From positions 1-64,000 of the forward strand of contig JBBIJX010000003.1 in assembly GCA_037445775.1 (NCBI GenBank): a stretch of 64,000 bases of DNA, given 5' to 3'. This DNA comes from JBBUX01 sp037445775 (GTDB lineage: Bacteria; Actinomycetota; Coriobacteriia; Anaerosomatales; PHET01). Numbering within the stretch: position 1 is the first letter of the stretch; the number at the start of each line of letters is the position of its first letter. The notes beneath the pieces were generated by a model, which searched no databases, had not been told where the DNA came from, and was given only the letters and a program-made list of their open reading frames with translations. Made by a program: the position numbers and the translations under genes. This document shows positions 42,838 through 52,015 of this stretch, piece after piece.

Positions 42838-42865
42838 CAAGACCCGGTCAGTTGACCGGGTCTTG
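42838..42865 (-). terminator. Strong hairpin after PPDK
   Basis: CAAGACCCGGTCA and TGACCGGGTCTTG form a perfect 13-bp stem with a two-base centre, only ten bases past the PPDK stop. It is the most regular hairpin in the window and probably ends the PPDK transcript, although no T-run follows on the minus strand. The next gene starts 22 bases further on. Confidence 0.65.
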
Positions 42866-42874
42866 GATCGAGCG

Positions 42875-45601
42875 CTAGCGGTTGTCCGATCCCGCGCCCT
42901 GCCGGGCAAGCGCGGCCTGCGCAGCCGCGAGCCGCGCGAGCGGTACGCGGTACGGCGAGCAGCTCACGTAGTCGAGCCCGATGTCGTAGAACGTGTGTAC
43001 TGATTCCGGATCGCCGCCGTGCTCCCCGCAAACGCCGAGTTTGATGCCGGAGTTGACGCTGCGGCCCTTCTCGCATCCCATCCGCACGAGCGCGGCGACG
43101 CCCTCGTCGATGGTCTCGAACGGGTTGCGTGACAGCACCTTGCGCTCGAGGTACCGCGGCAGGAACTTGCTCTCGATGTCATCGCGGCTGAAACCGAACG
43201 TCGTCTGCGTGAGGTCGTTCGTTCCGAAGCTGAAGAACTCCGCCACCTGCCCGATCTCATCTGCCGTGACCGCTGCGCGAGGCAGCTCGATCATCGTACC
43301 GATCGCGATATCGACGGTGTTGCCACACTCGGCGGCCACGTCGGCGATGACCTTCTCGCACTCGGCGCGCAGTATGTCGAGTTCCGCCTTGACGCTGACG
43401 AGCGGAATCATGACCTCGGGGCGCGGATCCTTGCCACGGGCCTTGAGCTGGCACGCCGCCATCGTGATCGCCCGCACCTGCATCGCGTAGAGCTCGGGGA
43501 ACATGATGCCCAGACGGCAGCCGCGCAGGCCTAGCATCGGGTTCATCTCGACCATCGAGTCGATCTGCGCGAGCAGCCTGCGCTTCGCGACGAGGGTCTC
43601 GGGCGCCGCGCCGGCGGCCTCCGCACGTACGATCTCCACCTCGAGCTCGCGAGGCGAGTCAAGGAACTCGTGCAACGGCGGGTCGAGCAGGCGCACCGTG
43701 ACCGGCAGCCCGTCCATCGCCTCGAAGATGCCAAGGAAGTCGCCTACCTGGGCCTCGAGAAGCTCGCCGAGCGCCAGCTCGCGCGCGCCGTCGCCTTCCT
43801 CGGCGAGAATGAAGCGCTGCAATATGTCCTTGCGCTCGCCTAGGAACATGTGTTCCGTGCGGCACAGACCGATGCCGGCAGCCCCGAACTTCCGGCCCAG
43901 AGCCGCGTCGTCGGGCGTGTCCGCGTTCGCCCGGACTCCCGTGGTCCGGTATTCGTCGGCCCACGAGAGGATCGTGTCGAAGTCGCCGGTCACCTCGGGC
44001 TGGACGAGCGGCACGGCACCGAGGACCAAGCTGCCTGTCGTGCCGTCGATTGAGATGATGTCGCCCTCACGCAGCACCACGTCGCTGCCCGCGATCGTCG
44101 CTTCCCGCGCTTCCGCGTTGATCTTGAGCTTCTCGACGCCGCAGACGCACGGCTTGCCCATGCCGCGCGCGACGACCGCTGCGTGGCTGGTCTTGCCGCC
44201 GTGACTCGTCAGGATGCCCTGCGCCGCGTCCATCCCCGGCAGGTCGTCGGGGTTCGTCTCCCAGCGCACGAGGATGGCTCTTCGGCCGGCGGCCTTGGCG
44301 GCCACGGCGTCGGCGCTTGAGAAGACGACCTCGCCCACCGCGGCACCCGGACTCGCGTTCAGACCCGTCGCCACGACCTCGAACGTCGCCGACAGGTCGA
44401 ACTGCGGGTGCAGCAGCTGGTCGAGCTGCGCGGGGTCGACGCGCTGTACGGCCTCTTCGCGGGTGATGAGGCCTTCCGACACCATGTCGATCGCGATCTT
44501 GAGCGCGGCGCGCGCCGTGCGCTTGCCCACCCGGGTCTGCAGCATCCAAAGCCTACCCTGCTCGATCGTGAACTCGATGTCACACATGTCGCGGTACTCA
44601 CGCTCGAGCTTCGCGAAAACGTCGTCGAGCTCGGCACCGGCCGCCTCGAGGCCCGGCACCTTCTTCAGGTCCGAAATGGGCTCAGTAAGCCGGATGCCGG
44701 CGACGACGTCCTCGCCCTGCGCATTCGTCAAGAAGTCGCCGTAGTACTCGTCCGTGCCGTCCGCCGGGTTGCGCGTGAAGCCCACACCGGTGGCCGATGT
44801 CTCGCCCTTGTTGCCGAACACCATCGCCTGAACGTTGACGGCGGTGCCCAGATCGTCCGCTATCCGCTCCATCTTGCGGTAGTAGACGGCTCGCTCGTTC
44901 ATCCAACTCCTGAAGACCGCCTCGATGGCAAGACGCAGCTGGACCGACACGTCCTGTGGGAAGGTGACGTGACCGTCCACGGCGAGCTCGGGGTAGTCAG
45001 AAGCCGACACGTGCCGGGCGACGATGCCCTTGAAGACACCCACAAGCTCCTTCATGTCGGCGGCCGACAGGTCCGTGTCGTTCGCGGCGCCGCGCTCGTG
45101 CTTCATCTTCGTGATGGCGTTCTCGAACAGGTCGCCTTCCGCGTCGAGCACGACCTTCGAGAACATCTGGATGAACCGGCGGTAGCTGTCCCATGCGAAG
45201 CGCTCGTTGCCGGTCTGTGCGATGAGGCCCTCAACGGAGCGGTCCGTGAGACCCAGGTTGAGCACCGTGTCCATCATGCCAGGCATCGAGAAGGGTGAGC
45301 CGGAGCGCACCGACACAAGTAGCGGGTCGCCCTCATCGCCCAGTCGCTTGCCCATCTTGGATTCGAGCCCCGCGACATGCTCGGTGATTTCGGCAGCGAG
45401 CCCTTCCGGAAACACCGGCGGAGTCGCATTGTAGTACTCCATGCATGCCTGGCAGGTGATCGTGAAGCCGGGCGGGACCGGGAGTCCCATGTTCGCCATC
45501 TCCGCGAGATTCGCGCCCTTGCCGCCTAGGACGAACTTCATCGCTTTGTTGCCCTCAGTGGCTCCACCGCCGAAGGCGTACACGCGCTTGGTATCGGACA
45601 C
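42875..45601 (-). CDS. ppdK: Pyruvate, phosphate dikinase
   Basis: PPDK interconverts pyruvate, ATP and Pi with PEP, AMP and PPi. The 908-residue protein has the ATP-grasp domain (FGGGATEGNKAMKFVLGGKG at 10-29, LVSVRSGSPFSMPGMMDT). The swivelling phosphohistidine domain follows with GGKTSHAAVVARGMG, where H473 is catalytic and T471 is the expected regulatory phosphorylation site. The C-terminal TIM barrel shows GLCRTEHMFLGERK, SFGTNDLTQTTFGFSRDD and IKLGVCGEHGGDP with the catalytic cysteine. Length fits bacterial PPDK. The regulator gene lies just upstream (45684-46499), so activity is probably set by reversible Thr phosphorylation. Confidence 0.96.
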   Translation of the reverse strand: MSDTKRVYAFGGGATEGNKAMKFVLGGKGANLAEMANMGLPVPPGFTITCQACMEYYNATPPVFPEGLAAEITEHVAGLESKMGKRLGDEGDPLLVSVRSGSPFSMPGMMDTVLNLGLTDRSVEGLIAQTGNERFAWDSYRRFIQMFSKVVLDAEGDLFENAITKMKHERGAANDTDLSAADMKELVGVFKGIVARHVSASDYPELAVDGHVTFPQDVSVQLRLAIEAVFRSWMNERAVYYRKMERIADDLGTAVNVQAMVFGNKGETSATGVGFTRNPADGTDEYYGDFLTNAQGEDVVAGIRLTEPISDLKKVPGLEAAGAELDDVFAKLEREYRDMCDIEFTIEQGRLWMLQTRVGKRTARAALKIAIDMVSEGLITREEAVQRVDPAQLDQLLHPQFDLSATFEVVATGLNASPGAAVGEVVFSSADAVAAKAAGRRAILVRWETNPDDLPGMDAAQGILTSHGGKTSHAAVVARGMGKPCVCGVEKLKINAEAREATIAGSDVVLREGDIISIDGTTGSLVLGAVPLVQPEVTGDFDTILSWADEYRTTGVRANADTPDDAALGRKFGAAGIGLCRTEHMFLGERKDILQRFILAEEGDGARELALGELLEAQVGDFLGIFEAMDGLPVTVRLLDPPLHEFLDSPRELEVEIVRAEAAGAAPETLVAKRRLLAQIDSMVEMNPMLGLRGCRLGIMFPELYAMQVRAITMAACQLKARGKDPRPEVMIPLVSVKAELDILRAECEKVIADVAAECGNTVDIAIGTMIELPRAAVTADEIGQVAEFFSFGTNDLTQTTFGFSRDDIESKFLPRYLERKVLSRNPFETIDEGVAALVRMGCEKGRSVNSGIKLGVCGEHGGDPESVHTFYDIGLDYVSCSPYRVPLARLAAAQAALARQGAGSDNR

Positions 45602-45683
45602 CTTGGATCTCCCTCATGTCTACCGGGGGCCAGCGTGCAACGCATTCTACCGCAGAGACAGTCATGCGCACGCGCGCGCGATG

Positions 45684-46499
45684 TCAATCCTGCGTCTCGA
45701 GTCCTCCCTGAATGTGCCGGATTATCTCCTGAGCGGCCTCTTCGACCGCGCGGTTGTCCGTGTGCACGACGAGACAGCCAAGGCGCCGCATGAACGCCCG
45801 AGCATCCTCGAGCTCTCGCTCGACGGCCTCGCGATCCGCATATCCCGGTACCGTTGTGCCGATCTCCCGCATGCGCCCGCGCCGGATCTCGAGCAGGACG
45901 CCCACCGACGTCACGAGGCCGAACAGCTTCCGGCGGTCGACTTCGAACAGTTCGCGCGGTGGCGTCGTGCCCGGCGCGAGCGGCACGTTGGCCACACGCC
46001 ACCCCTTGAACGCAAGGTACATGGCGAGCGGGGTCTTGCTCGTGCGCGACACACCCACCAGCACGATGTCGGCATCGAGCAGGCCCTCAGCGTTGCGCCC
46101 ATCGTCGTGCTTGACGGCGAACTCCATCGCCTCGATACGATCGAAGTAGTCCGCATCGGTGCGCCTGATGGCACCCGCCTCGCCGGCGGGATCGAGCCCG
46201 GTGATCGACTGTAACAGCGCGACGGAGGGACCGAGCAGGTCCACGCCGTTCACCCCGTCGCGGCACAGCGTCTCCATCTCGCGGCGTAGTCCGATGTCGA
46301 CGAGCGTGTAGAAGAAGATGCAGTGTCTTCCGCAGTGCGCGGTCACAACGGCTCTGAGTTGGTCAACGTCCTCGATCTTGACGAGCCGCTCGATACGGAA
46401 CGCGCCGTCGTCGAATTGCGCGGCGGCAGCACGTGCCACCATTTCGCCGGTCTCGCCTAGCGAATCCGAGACGACGTGGATAGCGACGGGGACGGCCAA
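45684..46499 (-). CDS. PPDK regulatory protein (kinase/pyrophosphorylase, DUF299)
   Basis: The bifunctional regulator phosphorylates PPDK on threonine with ADP and removes the phosphate with Pi, giving PPi. The 271-residue protein has the DUF299 hallmarks HVVSDSLGETGEMVARA (8-24), the P-loop-like VGVSRTSKTPLAMYLA (148-163) and PLAPGTTPPRELFEVD. The start appears to be TTG at 46499, one base after the glyS stop; no ATG or GTG precedes the conserved N-terminus. It is next to ppdK, its expected target, with an 80-bp gap that may contain a separate ppdK promoter (TAGAAT). Confidence 0.92.
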   Translation of the reverse strand: MAVPVAIHVVSDSLGETGEMVARAAAAQFDDGAFRIERLVKIEDVDQLRAVVTAHCGRHCIFFYTLVDIGLRREMETLCRDGVNGVDLLGPSVALLQSITGLDPAGEAGAIRRTDADYFDRIEAMEFAVKHDDGRNAEGLLDADIVLVGVSRTSKTPLAMYLAFKGWRVANVPLAPGTTPPRELFEVDRRKLFGLVTSVGVLLEIRRGRMREIGTTVPGYADREAVERELEDARAFMRRLGCLVVHTDNRAVEEAAQEIIRHIQGGLETQD

Positions 46500-46500
46500 G

Positions 46501-48573
46501 CTACCCTGCCAGGCGGCCGAAGTCAGCGAACGAGGCGAACGAGGCGACGAAGCGGTTCAGCAGCCGCAGCCGGTTCTCGCGAAGCGCTACGTCCTCGTCC
46601 ATGACGAGGACCGCGTCGAAGAAGGCGTCTATGGGACCCCTCAGCGCGGCGAGCGACTCCAGAAGCGCGGAGTAGGCGCGCTGCTCCATGAGCTGGGCTG
46701 CGACCAACTCCGCCTCGTCGAGCGCATCAGCGAGCGCCGACTCTTCGCCGCCCATGATCGAGCGGTCCGCCAAGACGCCGAGCTCTGGACGAGAGAGGTT
46801 CTTCGCCCGCGCGTAGGCGACGGAGAGGTCCTCCATGTCATCACGCGCACCCCGGAACGCTGTGAGTGCCTCGCAGCGCGCGAGCGCGTCACCAGGATCG
46901 TCGGCGACCACGGCAAGCACCGCGCCGACCGTGTCGTAGGCGTGCCCGCGATCGCGCAGGATCGTCTCGAAGCGCCCCACGAAGAACTCCTTGACCGAGC
47001 GGCCCACATCCTCGACGTCAAACGCCGCGGCCTCAGAGAGGCCCGACAGCGCAGCGGAGATGAGCGCGTCCAGCGTCACCGGCGTACCCGCGAGCCCCAT
47101 CTGCAGGATACCGATGGCGCTCCGCCGCAGCGCGAACGGGTCCGAGGTTCCCTTCGGCGCGAGCCCCGCCGCGAAGATGCCGCAGATCGTGTCGGCCCTG
47201 TCGGCGATTGAGACAAGTCTCCCCGCGAGCGTCGATGGCAGGTCGTCTCCGGCGAAGCGCGGCCGGTAGTGTTCCTCTATGGCGGTCGCAACGCCGGCCT
47301 CCTCACCGGAGGCGAGCGCGAAGTGGCGCCCCATCGTGCCTTGCAGGTCCGTGAACTCCACGACGCAGTTCGTGACCAGGTCGGCCTTCGCGAGATGAGC
47401 CGCGCGGAGCGCGAACGCGGTCTGATCCGCCGGAGCGTCCACCATCTCGGCGAGCAATCCGGTCAGGCGCTCAACGCGTGCGGCCTTGTCGGCGAGCGTG
47501 CCGAGCCGCACCTGGAAGACAACGCTCGATAGCTTGGCAAGCCACCGCTCGAGCGGCACCTTGAGGTCCTCTTCCCAGAAGAATGCCGCATCAGCGAGGC
47601 GCGCGCGGATAACACGCTCGTGACCGCGTACGATCCGCTCGGTCTGCCCTGGCGCGCCGTTGTGCACCACGATGAATCGGTTGTCGAGCGAGCCGTCGGC
47701 GCGCTCCAAAGCGAAGTAGCGCTGGTGACTTGACATGGCGTGGACGAGCATCTCGCGGGGTACGCTCAAGAACTCCTCGTCAAAGGTGCCCACAGCCGCG
47801 GTGGGCCACTCGACGAGGTTCACGACCTCGGCGAAGGTGGACCGGTCCACGACCGCACCGCCGCCGTACTCAGACGCCGCCTCTGCTATCCCTTCCCGAA
47901 TCACCTTGGCCCGGGTCTCGTGGTCGACCAGGACGTTCGCCCGTTCGAGCAACTCTGGGTAGTCCGCCGCCAACGGGATCACAACCGGCCCAGGCGACAG
48001 CAGACGATGCCCGTACGTCACATTGCCCGCCACGAGCCCGGCGAACTCAACGGGGATGACCTCGTCGCCGAACACGCAGAGCAACCACCGCACCGGTCGA
48101 GGGAAGCGCGCCGTTCCCGAGCCCCAGCGCTGCGACTTCGCCCACTCGAGGCTCTCGGCGAGGCGCGCGAGCAGGGCCGGGAGCACCTCTGTCGCCGGCA
48201 CACCGCTCGTGTGCACGGTCGCGAAGACGTACTCGCCGCCGCCCTCCTCGCGAACCGTGAGGGAATCGACGTCGACGCCCTTGCCGCGCGCGAACCCGAT
48301 AGCGGCCTGCGTGGGAGCGCCGTCCGCGTCGAACGCGACCTTCGCAGCAGGGCCTTTCGCCTCGGTCACGGCGTCGCCTTGGCGTTCGGCGAGCGAGTGT
48401 ATCAGCACGGCGATGCGCCTCGGCGACGCGAGTACCGCAGTGCCGTTGTAGGTGAGCCGCGCGTCATCCAGCGCTTTGGGGATCTCGACCTGCAGCTGCT
48501 CGATCGCCGCGTAGACCGCGCTCGAAGGAAGTTCTTCGGTGCCGATCTCGAAGACGAGGTCGCGTACGCTCAC
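46501..48573 (-). CDS. glyS: Glycyl-tRNA synthetase beta subunit
   Basis: GlyS is the tRNA-recognition subunit of the alpha2-beta2 GlyRS. The 690-residue protein begins DLVFEIGTEELPSSAVYAAI, the family N-terminus, and has SQRWGSGTARFPRPVRWLLC, SSHQRYFALERADG, FFWEEDLKVPLERWL, ADRADTICGIFAAGLAPKGT and DPFALRR (anticodon-binding HD-like core). The C-terminal VMDEDVALRENRLRLLN is typical. The ATG overlaps the glyQ stop. Use of the two-subunit enzyme rather than the single-chain form helps to place the organism outside typical Actinomycetia. Confidence 0.94.
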   Translation of the reverse strand: MSVRDLVFEIGTEELPSSAVYAAIEQLQVEIPKALDDARLTYNGTAVLASPRRIAVLIHSLAERQGDAVTEAKGPAAKVAFDADGAPTQAAIGFARGKGVDVDSLTVREEGGGEYVFATVHTSGVPATEVLPALLARLAESLEWAKSQRWGSGTARFPRPVRWLLCVFGDEVIPVEFAGLVAGNVTYGHRLLSPGPVVIPLAADYPELLERANVLVDHETRAKVIREGIAEAASEYGGGAVVDRSTFAEVVNLVEWPTAAVGTFDEEFLSVPREMLVHAMSSHQRYFALERADGSLDNRFIVVHNGAPGQTERIVRGHERVIRARLADAAFFWEEDLKVPLERWLAKLSSVVFQVRLGTLADKAARVERLTGLLAEMVDAPADQTAFALRAAHLAKADLVTNCVVEFTDLQGTMGRHFALASGEEAGVATAIEEHYRPRFAGDDLPSTLAGRLVSIADRADTICGIFAAGLAPKGTSDPFALRRSAIGILQMGLAGTPVTLDALISAALSGLSEAAAFDVEDVGRSVKEFFVGRFETILRDRGHAYDTVGAVLAVVADDPGDALARCEALTAFRGARDDMEDLSVAYARAKNLSRPELGVLADRSIMGGEESALADALDEAELVAAQLMEQRAYSALLESLAALRGPIDAFFDAVLVMDEDVALRENRLRLLNRFVASFASFADFGRLAG

Positions 48574-49493
48574 GATGCCTCACCCCCTTCCGGAGAGGCC
48601 GCATCTTCTTCGGCCTCGCCCTCTAAGGGCGTGACAAGCTCGAGGTAGGCGGCGCAGCACGCTTTGGCGAGGGCGCGCACGCGCAGGATGTAACCCTGCC
48701 GTTCGGTCACGCTGATAGCGCCTCGCGCGTCGAGCAGGTTGAACGCGTGCGAACACTTGAGCACGTAGTCGTATGCTGGGAGCACATAGCCCGCCTCAAG
48801 GGTGCGCTGGCACTCCGCCTCGTACGTGCCGAACAGCTGGAGGAGCATTTCGACGTCGGCGACCTCGAAGTTGTACGCGGAGTACTGCTGCTCGTTGCGG
48901 AGGAAGACATCGCCGTAGGTGAAGGTCACGCCGTCGTCGCCTTCGGCCCAGACGAGATCGTAAACGCTGTCGACCCCTTGGATGTACATGGCGAGGCGCT
49001 CAAGTCCGTAGGTGATCTCCGCGGGCACAGGCCGACACTCGAAGCCTCCCACCTGCTGGAAGTAGGTGAACTGGGTTACCTCCATGCCGTTCAGCCACAC
49101 CTCCCAGCCCAAGCCCCACGCGCCCAATGTCGGCGACTCCCAGTCGTCCTCGACGAGGCGCACGTCGTGTTCTGACGGCTCGATGCCGATGGCTCTGAGC
49201 GAGTCGAAGTACTGCTCGAGTACGTCGTCTGGGCTCGGCTTGAGAATGACTTGGTACTGGTAGTAGTGCTGAAGCCGGTTCGGGTTCTCGCCGTAGCGTC
49301 CGTCCGTGGGGCGGCGCGACGGCTGCACGTAAGCGGTGCGCCACGCTTCAGGGCCAAGCGAGCGAAGCGTGGTCGCGGGGTGGAACGTACCGGCGCCGAC
49401 CTCTGTGTCGTATGGCTGCACCACCACACAACCCTTGTCGGCCCAGTAGCGCGACAGCGCCAGGATCATGTCCTGGAACGTGAGCGTAGCCAT
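48570..49493 (-). CDS. glyQ: Glycyl-tRNA synthetase alpha subunit
   Basis: GlyQ is the catalytic class II subunit that makes glycyl-adenylate and charges tRNA-Gly. The 307-residue protein begins MATLTFQDMILALSRYWADK and has GCVVVQPYDTEVGAGTFHPA, YVQPSRRPTDGRYGENPNR (motif 2 region) and GWEVWLNGMEVTQFTYFQQV. A C-terminal Glu-rich tail of about 15 residues is non-conserved. The ATG at 49493 has GAGGAG ten bases upstream; an upstream extension is not coding. It forms an operon with glyS. Confidence 0.95.
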   Translation of the reverse strand: MATLTFQDMILALSRYWADKGCVVVQPYDTEVGAGTFHPATTLRSLGPEAWRTAYVQPSRRPTDGRYGENPNRLQHYYQYQVILKPSPDDVLEQYFDSLRAIGIEPSEHDVRLVEDDWESPTLGAWGLGWEVWLNGMEVTQFTYFQQVGGFECRPVPAEITYGLERLAMYIQGVDSVYDLVWAEGDDGVTFTYGDVFLRNEQQYSAYNFEVADVEMLLQLFGTYEAECQRTLEAGYVLPAYDYVLKCSHAFNLLDARGAISVTERQGYILRVRALAKACCAAYLELVTPLEGEAEEDAASPEGGEAS

Positions 49494-49518
49494 CGTGCGA
49501 AATCTCCTCAGGAAACGG

Positions 49519-49539
49519 ACCCGTGCCCCTGTCACGGGT
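49519..49539 (-). other. Small hairpin in the glyQ leader
   Basis: ACCCGTG and CACGGGT form a 7-bp stem with a seven-base loop, about 26 bases upstream of the glyQ ATG. It does not show the T-box consensus or antiterminator arrangement. It may be a recO-transcript end or a simple leader element. Confidence 0.3.
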
Positions 49540-49602
49540 GTCGAAACATCTTACATGACGAACGCCCGCCACAAGCGTCGCGCGGCAAGGAGCACTTCTG
49601 AC

Positions 49603-50352
49603 TCAGCCGAGCTGCGCAGCATAGTAGTCGAGCGCCTTGACGCGCGCTGACAGATGATAGGCGATGAAACTCCGCATCAGCGCGAAACAGTCGCTCACCG
49701 CGGCGTCGGGTGGCGGCGAAGCGGAAACACTTGCCATCGTCGTGTTCAGAAGAGCGGACAACCACGCCCGGGTCTCGTTGGGCATCGCGAGCGTGGCCGT
49801 GTCGAGCGAGCCGCACTCGAGGCAGACCGCTCCTCCATGCACGAGCGAGAACGCTCCGCCCTCGACTGATTCCCTGGCACACAGCGCACACGCTTCGAGT
49901 TCAGGCCGATAGCCGTGCATCGCCATGGCCTTGACGAGAAAGGCCGTGACTAGCGCCGGCAGCGACGCCGGAGGCGCGCTCTCCATCGCGCTGAGCGTAG
50001 TCGCGCCCAGGGCGAAAAGCCGCGGCTCGACCTGGCCTTCGAGCGAGATGCGGTCGAGCAGCCCGGCCACGACCGCAGCGGCGGCAGAGCGGTCGAGGTC
50101 CTCACGCAGTCCTGCGTGGGTCGTGGCCGTGCGAACCTCGGTGACCACCTCGAGTGAGGCGCCTGTGTGGAGCAGAAGATCGACTACGGCGAACGGCTCG
50201 AGACGTCCGCCGAAACGCGAACCTGGCTTGCGAAGACCCTTCGCCACCGCGCGCACTTGGCTGCCGTCTTGGGCGAGTAGCGTGAGGATCGTGTCCGTCT
50301 CACCCAGCTTGGTCTTGCGCAGGACGAGCGCGGTCAACGGATATGGCGGCAT
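49603..50352 (-). CDS. recO: DNA repair protein RecO
   Basis: RecO anneals DNA and loads RecA with RecR in the RecFOR pathway. The 249-residue protein has the N-terminal OB fold (YPLTALVLRKTKLGETDTIL, then AVAKGLRKPGSRFGG) and a C-terminal helical domain. The four-cysteine zinc site is CALC followed by CLEC (residues about 152-177). I take the ATG at 50352; the open frame beyond it is a deoC shadow. The ribosome-binding site (CCAGG) is weak. It follows deoC and precedes glyQ, part of the conserved era-recO-glyQS block. Confidence 0.92.
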   Translation of the reverse strand: MPPYPLTALVLRKTKLGETDTILTLLAQDGSQVRAVAKGLRKPGSRFGGRLEPFAVVDLLLHTGASLEVVTEVRTATTHAGLREDLDRSAAAAVVAGLLDRISLEGQVEPRLFALGATTLSAMESAPPASLPALVTAFLVKAMAMHGYRPELEACALCARESVEGGAFSLVHGGAVCLECGSLDTATLAMPNETRAWLSALLNTTMASVSASPPPDAAVSDCFALMRSFIAYHLSARVKALDYYAAQLG

Positions 50353-50383
50353 CCTGGAGCGTCCGAACCCGTGCCCGCAGCGC

Positions 50384-51076
50384 CTACAGGCCCCGCGCCT
50401 GCGCCTGCGCGAGGATCTCCAGGCCGGCGGAGGTACCGATGCGGTTCGCACCGGCCGACAACATCGCAAGCGCAGCATCGAGGTCTCGGATGCCCCCGGC
50501 CGCTTTGACGCCCACCTCGGTCCCCACCGCCATGCGCATGAGCTCGACGTCACGCTCGCTCGCGCCGCGCGGACCGAACCCGGTCGACGTCTTGACGAAG
50601 GCGGCGCCGGCCTCGGCGGCGATCTCACTGGCGCGCGAGACTCCATCTTCGGTCAGGCGTCCCGTTTCAAGAATGACCTTCACGAGGCCCGAACCCTCGC
50701 TCGCCTCCGACACCGCGGTGACGACCGCCGCGATGTCATCACGTACGAACGCTTCCTCACCCTCGAGGAACGCAGCGACGTTCATGACCATGTCCACCTC
50801 GGCGCATCCGAGCTCGACAAGATGCACAGCCTCTTCTGCCTTGGTTTCGGTGAGCGCATAGCCGAATGGGAAGCCCGCCACCGAACAGACCGCAGTGACC
50901 GTCCCCGCCGTGTGCTGCGTGGCGAGCGGCACGAGGAACGGCGAGACACACAGCGTGGCAAAGCCTCTGTCACGCGCCTCCTCCATCCACGCCACCGCTT
51001 CACCCATGCCGGCCGTCGGCTTGAGCATCGTCTGGTCGATCGTCGTTGCCAGCGTCGAAATGTCGACAGGGCTCAT
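50384..51076 (-). CDS. deoC: Deoxyribose-phosphate aldolase
   Basis: DeoC splits 2-deoxyribose 5-phosphate into glyceraldehyde 3-phosphate and acetaldehyde. The 230-residue TIM-barrel protein begins DISTLATTIDQTMLKPTAG and has VKVILETGRL, the Schiff-base lysine in AFVKTSTGFGPRGAS and the proton-relay lysine in VGVKAAGGIRD. The ATG overlaps the era stop (ATGA). Its insertion between era and recO, with cdd just upstream of era, joins nucleoside salvage to an otherwise information-processing operon; pdp and deoB are about 36 kb away. Confidence 0.95.
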   Translation of the reverse strand: MSPVDISTLATTIDQTMLKPTAGMGEAVAWMEEARDRGFATLCVSPFLVPLATQHTAGTVTAVCSVAGFPFGYALTETKAEEAVHLVELGCAEVDMVMNVAAFLEGEEAFVRDDIAAVVTAVSEASEGSGLVKVILETGRLTEDGVSRASEIAAEAGAAFVKTSTGFGPRGASERDVELMRMAVGTEVGVKAAGGIRDLDAALAMLSAGANRIGTSAGLEILAQAQARGL

Positions 51077-52014
51077 AGCCCCTCCCCGTAGCCGAACCGC
51101 CGGATCTGCGACGCATCCCGGCGCCAGTCCTTCCTGACTTTGACCGTGAGCTCGAGATAGACCTTCGTACCCAGCAAGCGCTCAAGATCGAGACGCGCCT
51201 CGCTACCGACGCGCTTGATGAGCTCACCGCCCTTCCCGATGATGATGCCCTTCTGCGAATCGCGCTCAACGTAGATGACCGCCCAGATGCGGGTCAGATC
51301 CTTTCCCCGAACCTCTTCGAGCTCCTCGACTTGAACCCCCACTGCGTGAGGCACCTCGTCGCGTGTCAGACGCAGGATCTTCTCTCGAACGAACTCGGCG
51401 ATCATCACCCGGAGTGGCTGATCGGTGGGCATGTCGCGCGGGAACCAGCGCGGCCCTTCGGGCAGATGGCGAACCACGGCCTCGTAGAAGCCCTCGACGT
51501 TGAACCCCTCGACGGCCGAGAGCACGACGGTGTCGTCAAAGTCCGCGAGCGCTCCGGCATCCCTGATCTGGGATTCGACCTGTTCTGCGGTGGCGATGTC
51601 GGCCTTGGTGATCACGAGTATCCGGTGGCGGACGCCGCGTGCCTTCGCAACGTGCTCCGCCACCCAGCGATCCCCACCGCCGACGAGCTTCGTGGCATCG
51701 ACCAGCAGCGCCACCACATCGACGTCCTCGAGGGCCTTCAGCGCGGAGCGGTTCAGCTCCTCGCCCAGTGCGTCGTGCGGCTTGTGAAGCCCGGGCGTGT
51801 CGACGAGGACGACTTGGGCGTCGTCGCGGTCGAGCACCGCGCGCAAGCGGTGGCGCGTAGTCTGCGGCGTGTCGCTCGTGATCGCGACCTTCGCGCCGAC
51901 GAGCGCGTTGACGAGCGTGGACTTGCCGGCGTTCGGCCTGCCCACGAGCGCGACGAAGCCCGAGCGAAGCCCGCCAGACCCGGAGTCCGTGGCAACGCCG
52001 CGAGGTTCGGCCAC
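51073..52014 (-). CDS. era: GTPase Era
   Basis: Era binds 16S rRNA and helps to mature the 30S subunit. The 313-residue protein has G1 GRPNAGKST (about 25-33), G2 around TTRHRLR, G3 DTPGLHKPHDALG, G4 ITKAD and G5 SAVEG. The C-terminal KH domain has RDSQKGIIIGKGGELIKRVG, which binds the 3' end of 16S rRNA. The GTG at 52014 follows the cdd stop by one base. A 15-residue extension precedes the G domain. Confidence 0.95.
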   Translation of the reverse strand: MAEPRGVATDSGSGGLRSGFVALVGRPNAGKSTLVNALVGAKVAITSDTPQTTRHRLRAVLDRDDAQVVLVDTPGLHKPHDALGEELNRSALKALEDVDVVALLVDATKLVGGGDRWVAEHVAKARGVRHRILVITKADIATAEQVESQIRDAGALADFDDTVVLSAVEGFNVEGFYEAVVRHLPEGPRWFPRDMPTDQPLRVMIAEFVREKILRLTRDEVPHAVGVQVEELEEVRGKDLTRIWAVIYVERDSQKGIIIGKGGELIKRVGSEARLDLERLLGTKVYLELTVKVRKDWRRDASQIRRFGYGEGL

Positions 52015-52015
52015 C

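Noticed and set aside
49494..49602. T-box riboswitch before glyQS
   Set aside because: The leader is only about 110 bp, with one small stem; no AGGGUGGNACCGCG-like T-box sequence or terminator/antiterminator pair is present.
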